Positions 48,224 to 56,792 of a stretch of DNA of 64,000 nt are shown piece after piece. The DNA comes from an uncultured Lachnospiraceae bacterium (GTDB taxonomy: Bacteria; Bacillota; Clostridia; Lachnospirales; Lachnospiraceae): positions 1-64,000 of the forward strand of contig CAJUDE010000023.1 of the NCBI GenBank assembly GCA_910585295.1. Direction: 5' to 3'. Every line of letters begins with the position of its first letter. Position 1 is the stretch's first letter. The translations under genes and the position numbers were made by a program. The notes beneath the pieces were generated by a model that worked only from the letters and a program-made list of their open reading frames with translations, was not told where the DNA came from and did not search any database.

Positions 48224-49633
48224 TCAATCATACTTATGCATTTCCTGCAATTTCTGGGTAACTTCCTCCATTTTATCCCCTTTCAGGGTATAGAAGCGTT
48301 TGTAAATAAAGTAACTCAAAGCCGCCAGGAGGATTGGGATTACAATCATCAGCACACGGATGCCCAAAATAGTGCCGGCTGACTGCACTTCGGCTTTTGC
48401 CTCATACCCTACAATTTCCAGCCCAACACCTGTCATTCCGCCAGCCGCTGCCATTGCAGCCTTCATCAGGAAAGTTTGTGCGGAACAGGTAACGCTCTCA
48501 TTCCGAACGCCGAATTTCACTTCACCATAGTCGATAACGTCAGCCATACAGCAGGTGGTTACGCCTAAGGACAAACCAGAACCAAAGAACAGGATTGCGC
48601 AGCAAACTACCACTAGCACTGCATTGGTAGGCGCAATATAACCGGAAGCCCCAAGGAGGGCAAGCCCGATAATTGGCATTGCGCAGGCGCAAGCATACAC
48701 TTTTTCCCTGCCAATTTTAGAAGCAATTTTTGGGAAACATACCAGCCCAAGCATTTCTGCGATAATCGCCATGCCAAAGATAGAGTACAAATATTCGTTG
48801 CCGCACACATTTTTAAAGTAGTAAACTGCAAAGCTCTTCGCAATCTGCGTACAAAGGTTAAAGGTAAGCAAAAGCCCAATAAATGCCACAAGCTGGTCAT
48901 TCTTTACGATAACGGTAAGGGCCTGTTTTAAATTTGTTTTCTGAACTTTGGCGTTCAGCGTTGACTCTTCTTTCACGTTAAATACAGTGATACCAATTGC
49001 GATAATGAAAATAACTGCAATGATAATCGCAAACAATGTATAACCTGTCTCTGCATATTTGTCAGTTTCGCCAGCCATCTTATTCAAGCCAAAGATAATA
49101 TATAGTCCAAATGTTGCTACGGAGAACCCTGCAAGGCTTGCAAAAAACCTGGGGATAACAGAAATCTTTTCACGTTCACGCGGGTCGTTTGTCAGGTTCG
49201 GAAGCCAGGACCAGTATGGTACGTCCATAATGGTGTAAGTCATCCCATATAAAATATACATAATAGAAACATAGGCATAAAGGGCAGTCCCCTTCAAATT
49301 AAAACTGTAGAACAGAAGCACAAATACAACAGCGTTAACCAATGTCCCAATCACCAGCCAGATACGGAATTTCCCATATTTTGTACGGGTATTGTCTACT
49401 ATCATCCCCATTACCGGGTCGTTCACCGCATCCCAGATCCTTGCAACAAAGAACAATACGCCTACAAACGCTGGAGCCAGATACAAGGTATCTGTAAAAT
49501 ACAACATTAAAAATGCCCCAACCAGGTTACAGATAGCGTCTTTTCCAATCGCGCCGATGCCAAAACAATACTTCTCCCTTGCAGACACATGCTTATACTG
49601 TGTCTTCCCAACATTTTCACTTTGCATATTCAT
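48224..49633 (-). CDS. GPH-family (MelB-like) sugar transporter
   Basis: This 469-residue protein has about 12 membrane segments. GPH hallmarks are YFTDTLYLAPAFVGVLFFVAR, WDAVNDPVMGMIVDNTRTKYGKFR and a long loop with NDPREREKISVIPRF. It is a cation-sugar symporter, most likely for melibiose or raffinose given its position 20 bases before the alpha-galactosidase. GGAGG precedes the ATG. It is the first gene after the AraC-controlled promoter. Confidence 0.93.
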   Translation of the reverse strand: MNMQSENVGKTQYKHVSAREKYCFGIGAIGKDAICNLVGAFLMLYFTDTLYLAPAFVGVLFFVARIWDAVNDPVMGMIVDNTRTKYGKFRIWLVIGTLVNAVVFVLLFYSFNLKGTALYAYVSIMYILYGMTYTIMDVPYWSWLPNLTNDPREREKISVIPRFFASLAGFSVATFGLYIIFGLNKMAGETDKYAETGYTLFAIIIAVIFIIAIGITVFNVKEESTLNAKVQKTNLKQALTVIVKNDQLVAFIGLLLTFNLCTQIAKSFAVYYFKNVCGNEYLYSIFGMAIIAEMLGLVCFPKIASKIGREKVYACACAMPIIGLALLGASGYIAPTNAVLVVVCCAILFFGSGLSLGVTTCCMADVIDYGEVKFGVRNESVTCSAQTFLMKAAMAAAGGMTGVGLEIVGYEAKAEVQSAGTILGIRVLMIVIPILLAALSYFIYKRFYTLKGDKMEEVTQKLQEMHKYD

Positions 49634-49689
49634 AATTTACCTCCAATGTAATTTTAATGAACTTCACTTTGAAAATGCTGTGCACATAC

Positions 49690-49740
49690 ATCTTCTTAAG
49701 ATGGTTTTATTATAGTGTATTTTTCCCTGCCCCCGTTAGG
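49690..49740 (-). promoter_or_regulatory. Activator-dependent promoter of the galactoside operon
   Basis: On the minus strand TATAAT (49709-49714) has no good -35 at 17 bp (G-rich there), which suits an AraC-activated promoter. A CATCTT-CTT-AAGATG dyad lies between it and the gene (49690-49704). The AraC gene ends at 49762, just upstream. Confidence 0.45.
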
Positions 49741-49761
49741 AATATATGTTATAAAAATCAG

Positions 49762-50649
49762 TCAAAATGTTTCCATCATCTCCTCTAATTTTTGTTCCTG
49801 CGCATGTAATTGTTCCTTTACTTCCTTGCGATGATCCCTGCGGTATACGCTAGGGGGCATACCGATAATTTTTTTAAATGTTTTGGAATATACCAGGGCG
49901 TCGCCGTATCCACAAGACATGGCGACCCCCTCAATAGACAAGTCTGTCACTGTAAGCAGCTCTTTTGACCTAGAAATCTGAAATTGAGTTAGAAAATCCT
50001 TCGGCGACATCTGCAGCGCTTCCTCAAATAGTTTATAGAGGTAGCTGCGGCTGATGCATACATGGTCCGCAATATCTTTCACGCCGATTCCGGAAGAATA
50101 ATTATTTCGGATAAAACTTATGGCCTTTTGGACATAAATGCTCTCCTTTGTCTCTTTTGTCACAGCCGCAAGCTGGGCGTCCTTTGTCAGCACCGCAAAG
50201 AATTCATACAGAAGGCTTTGGAGGTAGTACTGGTTTGTCTGAGAAGAAGTATGGTAATTTAACATTTTTACCACAATCCTCTTTAAGTCTTTTGCCTGGT
50301 CGCTTTGGAACACTAATTGGTTGCTGTTCAGCCCCAAATCCTCCAGATAGTTATCCGCCTGCTCCCCGGAAAAACCAACCCAAAGATAAGACCACGGGTC
50401 CTCCCCATCTGCTTTATAAAAAGTAATCGCCTCCGGCTCAATCAAAAACCCCTGCCCCTGCCTTATCTCATACCGCCGTTCCCCCACCTGGTATGTGCCT
50501 TTTCCAGACAAGATATAATGGATAATATAATTGGGGCGGACAGCCGGCCCAAAACTGTGGTTTGGCCGGCATGCAGACATGCCGCAAAAGCATAAGTACA
50601 AATCCTTAAATTTTGACCCTGTTAGCTGCAGGACATATGCGTCTTCCAT
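49762..50649 (-). CDS. AraC-family regulator (MsmR/RafR-like)
   Basis: This 295-residue protein starts at MEDAYVLQLTGSKFKDLYLC, after GGAGG. A cupin sensor (NYIIHYILSGKGTYQVGERR, EPWSYLWVGFSG-like DPWSYLWVGFSGEQAD) at about 20-130 is followed by two HTHs (GIGVKDIADHVCISRSYLYKLF and LSIEGVAMSCGYGDALVYSKTF). Close in type to activators of alpha-galactoside uptake, it likely senses melibiose or raffinose and turns on the operon downstream. Its start lies 23 bases from the TIR-partner stop. Confidence 0.93.
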   Translation of the reverse strand: MEDAYVLQLTGSKFKDLYLCFCGMSACRPNHSFGPAVRPNYIIHYILSGKGTYQVGERRYEIRQGQGFLIEPEAITFYKADGEDPWSYLWVGFSGEQADNYLEDLGLNSNQLVFQSDQAKDLKRIVVKMLNYHTSSQTNQYYLQSLLYEFFAVLTKDAQLAAVTKETKESIYVQKAISFIRNNYSSGIGVKDIADHVCISRSYLYKLFEEALQMSPKDFLTQFQISRSKELLTVTDLSIEGVAMSCGYGDALVYSKTFKKIIGMPPSVYRRDHRKEVKEQLHAQEQKLEEMMETF

Positions 50650-50671
50650 GTTTTTTCCTCCACACTGTACC

Positions 50672-51223
50672 TTATTTGCTGGGTTCTGCAAAAATCAGGC
50701 TCCCCTCTGGCTCCCCGCACAGCTTTATCAGCCGCTTGATATAGCGAAAAACAGATGCGCTATCCAATGAAGTCCCTATAGAAACCCGTTTCCCATTGAT
50801 TTCAATCACTGTTCCAGAACGGAATGCGGTTGGCACTGCATCCTTTGATATCCTATCCCCTACCTCCAGGCAGCTAAAACTGGACAAAAGCTCTTCTAGC
50901 TTGTCTGGATGCCTGCCCATCACTTCTTCAAAAATAACCTGCATGGTATCTTTTAAAAGCATATCCTTATAGCATACATTGTATAAAGTAAAGTAATAGG
51001 TACCAGGGGCTTTTCTCTTTTTCTTCTTCCCGCCCTGCCCCTTAGGGCTGCTTTCCTGCCCTACAACAGAAGAATCTCCATTGGCAGAGTCCCTTTCTTT
51101 CCCCACCATAGGGGAATTCGTTTGCCCAACGCCCTCTTTTTGCCCAAAAACCTCTTCCCCACAGGCATCCTTAATCACCTGTACAATATTATACAAGAAA
51201 CCCTCTTGCTGGTATTCATTCAC
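50672..51223 (-). CDS. Unknown partner of the TIR protein
   Basis: This 183-residue protein starts at a GTG five bases after GGAGG, directly after the TIR stop, so the two are coupled. The same frame runs back to that TAG without another stop. Features are an N-terminal helix (NEYQQEGFLYNIVQVIKDACG), a Gly/Ser/Lys-rich linker (SSPKGQGGKKKKRKAPG) and a folded C-terminal part (YYFTLYNVCYKDMLLKDTMQ, FEEVMGRHPDKLEELLSSF, TVIEINGKRVSIGTSLDSAS). I know no family. It could be the sensor or inhibitor for the TIR domain. Confidence 0.6.
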   Translation of the reverse strand: MNEYQQEGFLYNIVQVIKDACGEEVFGQKEGVGQTNSPMVGKERDSANGDSSVVGQESSPKGQGGKKKKRKAPGTYYFTLYNVCYKDMLLKDTMQVIFEEVMGRHPDKLEELLSSFSCLEVGDRISKDAVPTAFRSGTVIEINGKRVSIGTSLDSASVFRYIKRLIKLCGEPEGSLIFAEPSK

Positions 51224-51235
51224 AGAAACCTCCAA

Positions 51236-51868
51236 CTATTCAACCAACTCTTCTGTAATCTTACTGCACTTCACTTTTGAAAGCCTTTCTTTTTTATAAC
51301 GATATTTCACATTGGATAATATTTCCCTCCCCACCAGTTCATCAAAGGTTTCATCAAATAATTTTTTTTCTGCCCCAGCATTTATATTCTTTGTGCCATC
51401 TGGGTAGAACCGCCCCCCTAGCCCGGTATCCTCTCCGGCCCCTTCGCCGCTCACCTCTGTCAATCCTTTTAACATAATCAGGACTACTGGAAGCCCTCCA
51501 TCTATCCCCGTATTCAACTCAGAACTATTTAAAGTCTGGCTGTACATCAGCTCTAACACTGTCGTATAGCTAGTGGCATATTCGTCATCCAAAAAAGCCA
51601 GCACGCCTTTGCAGCAACCACTCTCCATATTTTCCTTAAATTGCTCAAGCCACATAGAATTATGGGTGTCAAAGCACCCATCAAAGTATACGTTCAACCC
51701 ATAATCTTTCACCAAAGAATATACAATCTTGTGTAAGGCAACATTCCAATCCTCACTTTTATAGCTTACAAAGACAAATGGTTTCCCTTTATCTTTATCA
51801 CAAATAGACCCCTTTAAATATTTGACATGCGTGTCTTCTTTCCTTCTTCTATTCTCCTCACTTGTCAT
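51236..51868 (-). CDS. TIR-domain protein
   Basis: This 210-residue protein has a TIR fold at about 28-115: KPFVFVSYKSEDWNVALHKI (box 1, FVSYKSED at 33-40), DYGLNVYFDGCFD (box 2), WLEQFKENMESGCCKGVLAF and DDEYATSYTTVLELMYSQ. There E106 sits where TIR NADases have their catalytic Glu. The C-terminal 90 residues are charged and not recognised. Bacterial TIR proteins degrade NAD or make cyclic signals in anti-phage defence. The partner gene follows at once. No ThsA, CARF or SAVED protein is close. Confidence 0.72.
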   Translation of the reverse strand: MTSEENRRRKEDTHVKYLKGSICDKDKGKPFVFVSYKSEDWNVALHKIVYSLVKDYGLNVYFDGCFDTHNSMWLEQFKENMESGCCKGVLAFLDDEYATSYTTVLELMYSQTLNSSELNTGIDGGLPVVLIMLKGLTEVSGEGAGEDTGLGGRFYPDGTKNINAGAEKKLFDETFDELVGREILSNVKYRYKKERLSKVKCSKITEELVE

Positions 51869-51972
51869 ACCCTACTCCTTTCCAACGCAAAAACAACAAC
51901 TTTTCCCTCTGGAAATTTTGTAAAAAATCAGTTACAATTAAGGTTACTTTAATTACAGAAAGGATAGACGCC

Positions 51973-52506
51973 ATGGCAGATTACCAACAACTTACCCACG
52001 AATTTGAGCCTGTATACAATCAGGAATCGAAAATCCTAATCCTCGGCACCTTCCCTTCCGTGAAATCCAGGGAAGGGAATTTTTATTATGGGCATCCCCA
52101 AAACCGTTTCTGGAAGGTCTTGGCTTCTATTACTGGAGAACCAATCCCAGGCAGCGTCCCAGAAAAAAAACAGCTTCTCCTCAGCCACAAGATTGCTGTC
52201 TGGGACGTCATCCAAAGCTGTGAAATTATTGGCTCTTCGGACAGCAGCATCCGCAATGTAGTCCCTGCCGACATACCAGGTTTATTAAGGCAGGCTCCGA
52301 TTGCCGCGATTTTTGGAAACGGCGCAAAGGCTTGCGAGCTTTTTCAAAAATACACAAGGCCTATGTTAGGGCGCCTTGCAGATGGCGCTGTAACAGAGCG
52401 GCACGCCATCCGCAAACTCCCTTCCACAAGCCCAGCGAACGCCGCCTGGAACCTGGAACGCCTGACAAAATGCTGGAGGGATGGGCTGGAACCATTTTTA
52501 TTTTAG
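51973..52506 (+). CDS. DNA-deoxyinosine/uracil glycosylase
   Basis: This 177-residue protein starts at MADYQQLTHEFEPVYNQESK, after AAAGGA. The uracil-DNA-glycosylase fold pattern is present: LILGTFPSVKSREGNFYYGHPQNRFWKVL (catalytic region), HKIAVWDVIQSCEI, IAAIFGNGAKACELF and LPSTSPANAAWN. It matches the deoxyinosine-glycosylase branch. It starts base-excision repair in the cytosol. It overlaps the convergent NUDIX gene by nine bases at the 3' end. Confidence 0.9.
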   Translation: MADYQQLTHEFEPVYNQESKILILGTFPSVKSREGNFYYGHPQNRFWKVLASITGEPIPGSVPEKKQLLLSHKIAVWDVIQSCEIIGSSDSSIRNVVPADIPGLLRQAPIAAIFGNGAKACELFQKYTRPMLGRLADGAVTERHAIRKLPSTSPANAAWNLERLTKCWRDGLEPFLF

Positions 52507-53541
52507 CAAGGCTAAGCAATGCTCCCCGATTTGCTCTAATTCATCCAGGAAAATGCAATAGTTCCCTACCCTCCCCTGCGCCGCCTCTTTTTGGACCTCA
52601 GCCAACACTTTTCCATATTCCATCCAGCACACTTCTTCCACTTCCTCCTTTTGAAGCCTCAGTTCTGATATGTCCACTGGCTGGCTATACAGGTATACCA
52701 TGCTGATTTCTGAATTTTTAAATGGTTTCCCATAAAATTCCGCTTCTGCATGGCCATAATGCAGGAACGCCTCCTGCAAATCCTGGGGCTTTGCTTTCAG
52801 CCCCAATTCCTCTTCTAACTCCCGCAACGCACAATCCAGATAATCGCTCCCCGCTGGGATATGCCCGGCGGCAGAAATATCATAGCAGCCTGGGTAAGAG
52901 TCTTTCCCTAAGCTCCGTTTCTGCAAAAGCAGTTCAAAACTCCCTGTCTCTGTGGGGCGCACAATCCACACATGGGACGTGCCATGCAAGTCCCCCGCCC
53001 TATGGACGAAGGAACGTTCCCGCACAATCCCAGTTTTGCTCCCGTCCTCCCGGCGAAGCTCCAGCAGCTCCAGGCTTTCGCCATTTAAGGCCGCCTCCGT
53101 CAGCCGGTTCCCATCATAGCTTAATTTTAATGAGAAAAATGGGGCGTCCTCCATTAAGAGCTGAAAGAATATCTTGTCCCCCTCCCATAAATTCAGGGAC
53201 ATTATACCTTCTTTCTTTACCCATTCCAATGCCCCTTCCTTGCATTCCGTCAAAGCCCCCTCAAAGCCGTCTGCCGTATATAGGCACATATATTCCGTCT
53301 GCCAGCCAATGGCTGAGAACGTCACAATCCCACGGAAAGAAAACCTAGTCAAGGTAAGCCCTGTTTCTTCCTTCACTTCCCGCAGAAGGCACTCTTCTGG
53401 GCTTTCCCCTAATTCAAAATGGCCGCCAACCCCAATCCATTTGTCTTTATTTACATCCTTTTGTTTCTTCACCCGGTGGAGCATCAAATAACAGCCATCT
53501 TTTTCAATGTAGCATAACGTTGTTAAAATTGACTTTCCCAT
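52498..53541 (-). CDS. Double NUDIX hydrolase
   Basis: This 347-residue protein has two full NUDIX domains. The first (1-150, MutT-like) has the box GGHFELGESPEECLLREVKE with ETGL. The second (about 165-345) has the box AGHIPAGSDYLDCALRELEE with ELGL and resembles the isopentenyl-diphosphate-isomerase/YfcD branch (HGTSHVWIVRPTETGSFELL). Both boxes are intact, so both domains could hydrolyse nucleoside-diphosphate-linked substrates. Fusion of two different NUDIX types suggests a two-step or dual-substrate house-cleaning role. No Shine-Dalgarno abnormality is noted. Confidence 0.88.
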   Translation of the reverse strand: MGKSILTTLCYIEKDGCYLMLHRVKKQKDVNKDKWIGVGGHFELGESPEECLLREVKEETGLTLTRFSFRGIVTFSAIGWQTEYMCLYTADGFEGALTECKEGALEWVKKEGIMSLNLWEGDKIFFQLLMEDAPFFSLKLSYDGNRLTEAALNGESLELLELRREDGSKTGIVRERSFVHRAGDLHGTSHVWIVRPTETGSFELLLQKRSLGKDSYPGCYDISAAGHIPAGSDYLDCALRELEEELGLKAKPQDLQEAFLHYGHAEAEFYGKPFKNSEISMVYLYSQPVDISELRLQKEEVEEVCWMEYGKVLAEVQKEAAQGRVGNYCIFLDELEQIGEHCLALLK

Positions 53542-53559
53542 CCTTTTCCCTCTGTATTG

Positions 53560-54483
53560 CTATTTTGCTATGTATGCCTCGTCCATCACCTCGGCAAGGT
53601 CTGTATAAGGCACTTGGACCTCAATGGTGCCAACTACATCCAAGGTCACCATATTGGGGTTGCAGATTACCACCAGCCCTTCCTCATTAAGGTAAAACAC
53701 ATCCTCTGTCAGGATATCCGGGACAAAGCTCTCATAATCTTCCATTAAAGCGTCTTTATATGGGTCTGCCTTAATCGTCTCCAAAATATGCTGCGCCACA
53801 ATTTCCCCAGCCTTTGCTTTGTCTGTGAAAATATCCGCCAGGGTCAGAAGTTTCCCTGTAGCGGCGTCAAAGCAATAGGAAGAAGTCCAGGTAGTTGGCT
53901 GCGGCGTACCCTGGTACTGGTAATTCTGCGCCTCTATGCTTAAAATCTTTGTAGAAGCATACATCATTTTGTAAATGGCGCCATATCCATAGCCCCCCCA
54001 TTCCTTTTTCCCATCTTCTGAAAGCTCCCCATAAGCATTTCTGGCAAGCTCCGTGTCTTCCTCAATATATGCCTGGATCTCTGTATGCTTCTGTTCAAAC
54101 GCCATATTTATTTTTTCAGCGGCAGCTTCGTTCTCTGGAATAGAGACTACCGGGCAATTTTCCGTCACTGCAAGGAGCAGCGGGCCGCCTTCCCCATCTG
54201 TGATATTCTTAGAATAATCCACAAACGTTACCTCCGGCGGATTGGAAAGCTCTTTAGAAACATCCTCGGAACCGCCTTCCTCTGGTTTTTCCACCGGCCC
54301 TTTTTCCTCTTTTTTCTCAAGGTCTTCCTCTGCTTCCCCATCTTGCCCAGAAGCGTTATCTTCTTTTGTTTCCTCTTCTTGCTTTGTATCGGGCTGATTC
54401 GCATTCTCTGCCGCTTTTTTCCCAGAACAGGCAGTAAACAGCAAGCTTATCCCTAACCCAAGCAATAGTAATTTCTTCTTCAT
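53560..54483 (-). CDS. RsiV/DUF3298-like lipoprotein
   Basis: This 307-residue protein starts at MKKKLLLLGLGISLLFTACS, after AAAGGGG, with lipobox TAC-S. An acidic low-complexity linker (about 25-80) follows, then a DUF3298/RsiV-like domain. Its features are VTENCPVVSIPENEAAAEKIN, YKMMYASTKILSIEAQNYQY, TSSYCFDAATGKLLTLADIF and FYLNEEGLVVICNPN. In RsiV the domain binds lysozyme and controls a sigma factor, but here there is no cytosolic sigma-binding helix and no sigma gene nearby. It is anchored outside the membrane. Confidence 0.82.
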   Translation of the reverse strand: MKKKLLLLGLGISLLFTACSGKKAAENANQPDTKQEEETKEDNASGQDGEAEEDLEKKEEKGPVEKPEEGGSEDVSKELSNPPEVTFVDYSKNITDGEGGPLLLAVTENCPVVSIPENEAAAEKINMAFEQKHTEIQAYIEEDTELARNAYGELSEDGKKEWGGYGYGAIYKMMYASTKILSIEAQNYQYQGTPQPTTWTSSYCFDAATGKLLTLADIFTDKAKAGEIVAQHILETIKADPYKDALMEDYESFVPDILTEDVFYLNEEGLVVICNPNMVTLDVVGTIEVQVPYTDLAEVMDEAYIAK

Positions 54484-54500
54484 CCGCAGAATCCCCTTTA

Positions 54501-55289
54501 CTATAAATTTGTGTATTTGTACATATGGTTCAGCGGACCGTTCCCTTTCCCAAGGTCCATGCCTGCCGCGATGGCTCCAGACACATACGCCTTCGCATCC
54601 CTTACGCTTTTTTCGACGCCAAAGCCTAAGGCAAGCCCACAGGCAATGGCAGAAGAAAGGGTACATCCCGTGCCATGGGTGTTCCTGCTCTCAATCCGTT
54701 TTCCAGGAACCCACAGAGGCTCCCCTTTGTAAAAAAGCAGGTCATCCGCACAGCCCTGGCCATGTCCGCCTTTTAAAAAAACAATACCCTTGTATTGTAA
54801 CGCAAACTCCCTTACTGCCGCAACCCTTTCTTCCCTTGTTTTTATGGTTGTTTTTAGCAGCGCCTCCGCTTCTGGCAGGTTCGGGGTATAAAGTCCTGCC
54901 AATGGGAGCAGTTCTTTTTTGTAATACTCAAAAGCCTCTGGCTCCATCAAGTTTTTCCCGCTGGTGGAAACCATTACCGTGTCCATCACAATATTTTTGG
55001 CATGGTAGCGCAAAAGGCAATGTTTTATTGCCGCCATCTGACCTATCCCCGTTACCATGCCAACTTTCACCGCATCTGGAACAATATCTGTAAAAATGCA
55101 TTCCAATTGCTTTTCCAAAAAATCAGGGGATACCGGAACAACCTCCGCTACCCCCAATGTATTTTGCGCAGTCAATGCAGTAACCGCGCTTTCCCCATAC
55201 AGCCCATGGGCTGCTATCGTCTTAAGGTCTGCCTGTATCCCAGCGCCGCCGCTGCAATCGCTCCCTGCTATGGTAAGCACAGTTTTCAT
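54501..55289 (-). CDS. thiD: Hydroxymethylpyrimidine/phosphomethylpyrimidine kinase
   Basis: This 262-residue ribokinase-fold enzyme shows GSDCSGGAGIQADLKTI, ALTAQNTLGV, MDTVMVSTSGKNLMEPEA, KGGHGQGCADDLL and NTHGTGCTLSSAIAC (phosphate-binding). It phosphorylates HMP and HMP-P to HMP-PP for thiamine synthesis. It overlaps thiE by four bases (ATGA) and is the last thi gene; the lipoprotein gene follows 17 bases later. Confidence 0.95.
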   Translation of the reverse strand: MKTVLTIAGSDCSGGAGIQADLKTIAAHGLYGESAVTALTAQNTLGVAEVVPVSPDFLEKQLECIFTDIVPDAVKVGMVTGIGQMAAIKHCLLRYHAKNIVMDTVMVSTSGKNLMEPEAFEYYKKELLPLAGLYTPNLPEAEALLKTTIKTREERVAAVREFALQYKGIVFLKGGHGQGCADDLLFYKGEPLWVPGKRIESRNTHGTGCTLSSAIACGLALGFGVEKSVRDAKAYVSGAIAAGMDLGKGNGPLNHMYKYTNL

Positions 55290-55900
55290 GCCGCCCCTCC
55301 TGATTCATTTAAAATCTTCCGTATCTTTGCGGTTTCCTCCCCTGGGTCCTGGGCTTTTAAAATCCCCGCTGAAATTGCCAGCCCAAACGCGCCGCAGGAA
55401 AGGGGTTTTTTACAATTTTTTGCCGTGATGCCCCCTACTGCCACATTGGGGATTGGAGCCGCCTTAAGGATTTCTTGGTATGTCCCTTCCTCGATTGGGG
55501 CTGCATCCTCCTTTGTATCTGTAGGGAACCAGGCGCCGCTGCCCAAATAATCTGCCCCAGCTTCCAGCGCAAGCCTGGCCTGCCCTGGTGTTTTTGCTGT
55601 TGCCCCAACCACCATGCCAGCCCCTAAGTATTCCCGTGCATCCTTCACCGGAATGTCATCCTGCCCCAAATGCACCCCGTCCGCGCCGCTTAAAACTGCA
55701 ATATCCATCCTATCATTGATAATCAGCTTCGTATGGTAATAATTGGCCATTTCACGCAGCTTTTTTGCCCGCAGGAGATATTCTGCCGAGGAAATATTTT
55801 TTTCCCTAAGCTGGATATAATCCACCCCAGCCTCCAGCGCCGCCTTTATCTTTTCTTCCCCATAAGAAAAATCCGCAATCAAATACAGCCATTTTCCCAT
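55286..55900 (-). CDS. thiE: Thiamine-phosphate synthase
   Basis: This 204-residue TIM-barrel enzyme has YIQLREKNISSAEYLLRAKK, LIINDRMDIAVLSGADGVHLGQDD (substrate site), GMVVGATAKTPGQA and VAVGGITAKNCK. It joins HMP-PP to THZ-P. AAAGGAGG precedes the ATG, which overlaps the thiM end by 22 bases. It is co-transcribed from the TPP riboswitch. Confidence 0.95.
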   Translation of the reverse strand: MGKWLYLIADFSYGEEKIKAALEAGVDYIQLREKNISSAEYLLRAKKLREMANYYHTKLIINDRMDIAVLSGADGVHLGQDDIPVKDAREYLGAGMVVGATAKTPGQARLALEAGADYLGSGAWFPTDTKEDAAPIEEGTYQEILKAAPIPNVAVGGITAKNCKKPLSCGAFGLAISAGILKAQDPGEETAKIRKILNESGGAA

Positions 55901-56775
55901 AATTCCCTCCTTTGCAGCCAGTCCAAAAAATGCCTCCCTGACAACATGCTAATCCCATCTAATAACAATGATTTTACCGTTCCATACCCTTTTGCTTTCC
56001 CCGCATGCCCTAATACAAAAGCCATGCCCAGGCAAGCGGCTGCGGCGGCAGCCACTTGCTCCCTCTGGTTCATCCGCATCCCGCGGGCGGCAGCGCTACA
56101 AGCCCCTGCTACTGCCCCGGCAAGGCATCCGCTCCCTACCACATTCTGGAAGCAAGCCTCTTGATGGGGAACCTCCATCCTGCCCCCTTCCCAAAGGATG
56201 CAGTCTGTTTTCCCCGTCACCAAATAAACGCTGCCCTTCCTTACTTCGCCTATTAAGCCCCGTTCCTGCAGGGAATCAATGCCTTCCCTGGTCAGTTTCC
56301 CCTGTTGGATGCTGTAAATTTCAGAACGGTTCCCCTTTACAATCCCTTTCCATGGAATTTGGAACAATTCCTGCACCGCCTTTAGGCGGAAGGAGGACGC
56401 GCCGCAGCCTACCGGATCCAATACCAGCGGCTTATCCTCCTCTGCCGCGCATTGCAGCGCAAGCCTGGCTAAGGAAAGCTTTTCCTGGCTGAGCTGCCCC
56501 AGGTTCACCACACACGCGTCTGCCTGGGCAACAATTTCCTCCATCTCTTCCTTTGCCACCGCCATCAATGGCCTGGCCCCCAGGGCAGCTATCCCATCTG
56601 CACATAAGGCAGCGGAAACAGCATTGGGTATCATATGCACCAGATATCTTTGCTGCCTGATATCCCGAAATACCGCGGCAACCTCCTCTGGCGTGACAGC
56701 CGCGCCATCCATCCTGCAAGCCCGTATGTAACTTTCCCATTGGCTGGCTGCCCCTGACTGGCCGTCCCTATGCAT
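55879..56775 (-). CDS. thiM: Hydroxyethylthiazole kinase
   Basis: This 298-residue protein starts at the ATG eight bases after AGGAGG. A GTG nine bases upstream is less likely. ThiM features are VHMIPNAVSAALCADGIAAL, LGQLSQEKLSLARLA, KPLVLDPVGCGASSFRL, GIVKGNRSEIYSI and VGSGCLAGAVAGACSAAARG. It phosphorylates the thiazole moiety, so the operon salvages thiazole instead of making it (no thiG/thiS/thiH here). Confidence 0.93.
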   Translation of the reverse strand: MHRDGQSGAASQWESYIRACRMDGAAVTPEEVAAVFRDIRQQRYLVHMIPNAVSAALCADGIAALGARPLMAVAKEEMEEIVAQADACVVNLGQLSQEKLSLARLALQCAAEEDKPLVLDPVGCGASSFRLKAVQELFQIPWKGIVKGNRSEIYSIQQGKLTREGIDSLQERGLIGEVRKGSVYLVTGKTDCILWEGGRMEVPHQEACFQNVVGSGCLAGAVAGACSAAARGMRMNQREQVAAAAAACLGMAFVLGHAGKAKGYGTVKSLLLDGISMLSGRHFLDWLQRRELWENGCI

Positions 56776-56792
56776 CCGATGCACCTCCTAAT

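Noticed and set aside
51223..51238. TIR and partner as one gene split by a nonsense mutation
   Set aside because: GGAGG with a GTG five bases later at the start of the second gene supports two coupled genes, though an ancestral fusion cannot be excluded.
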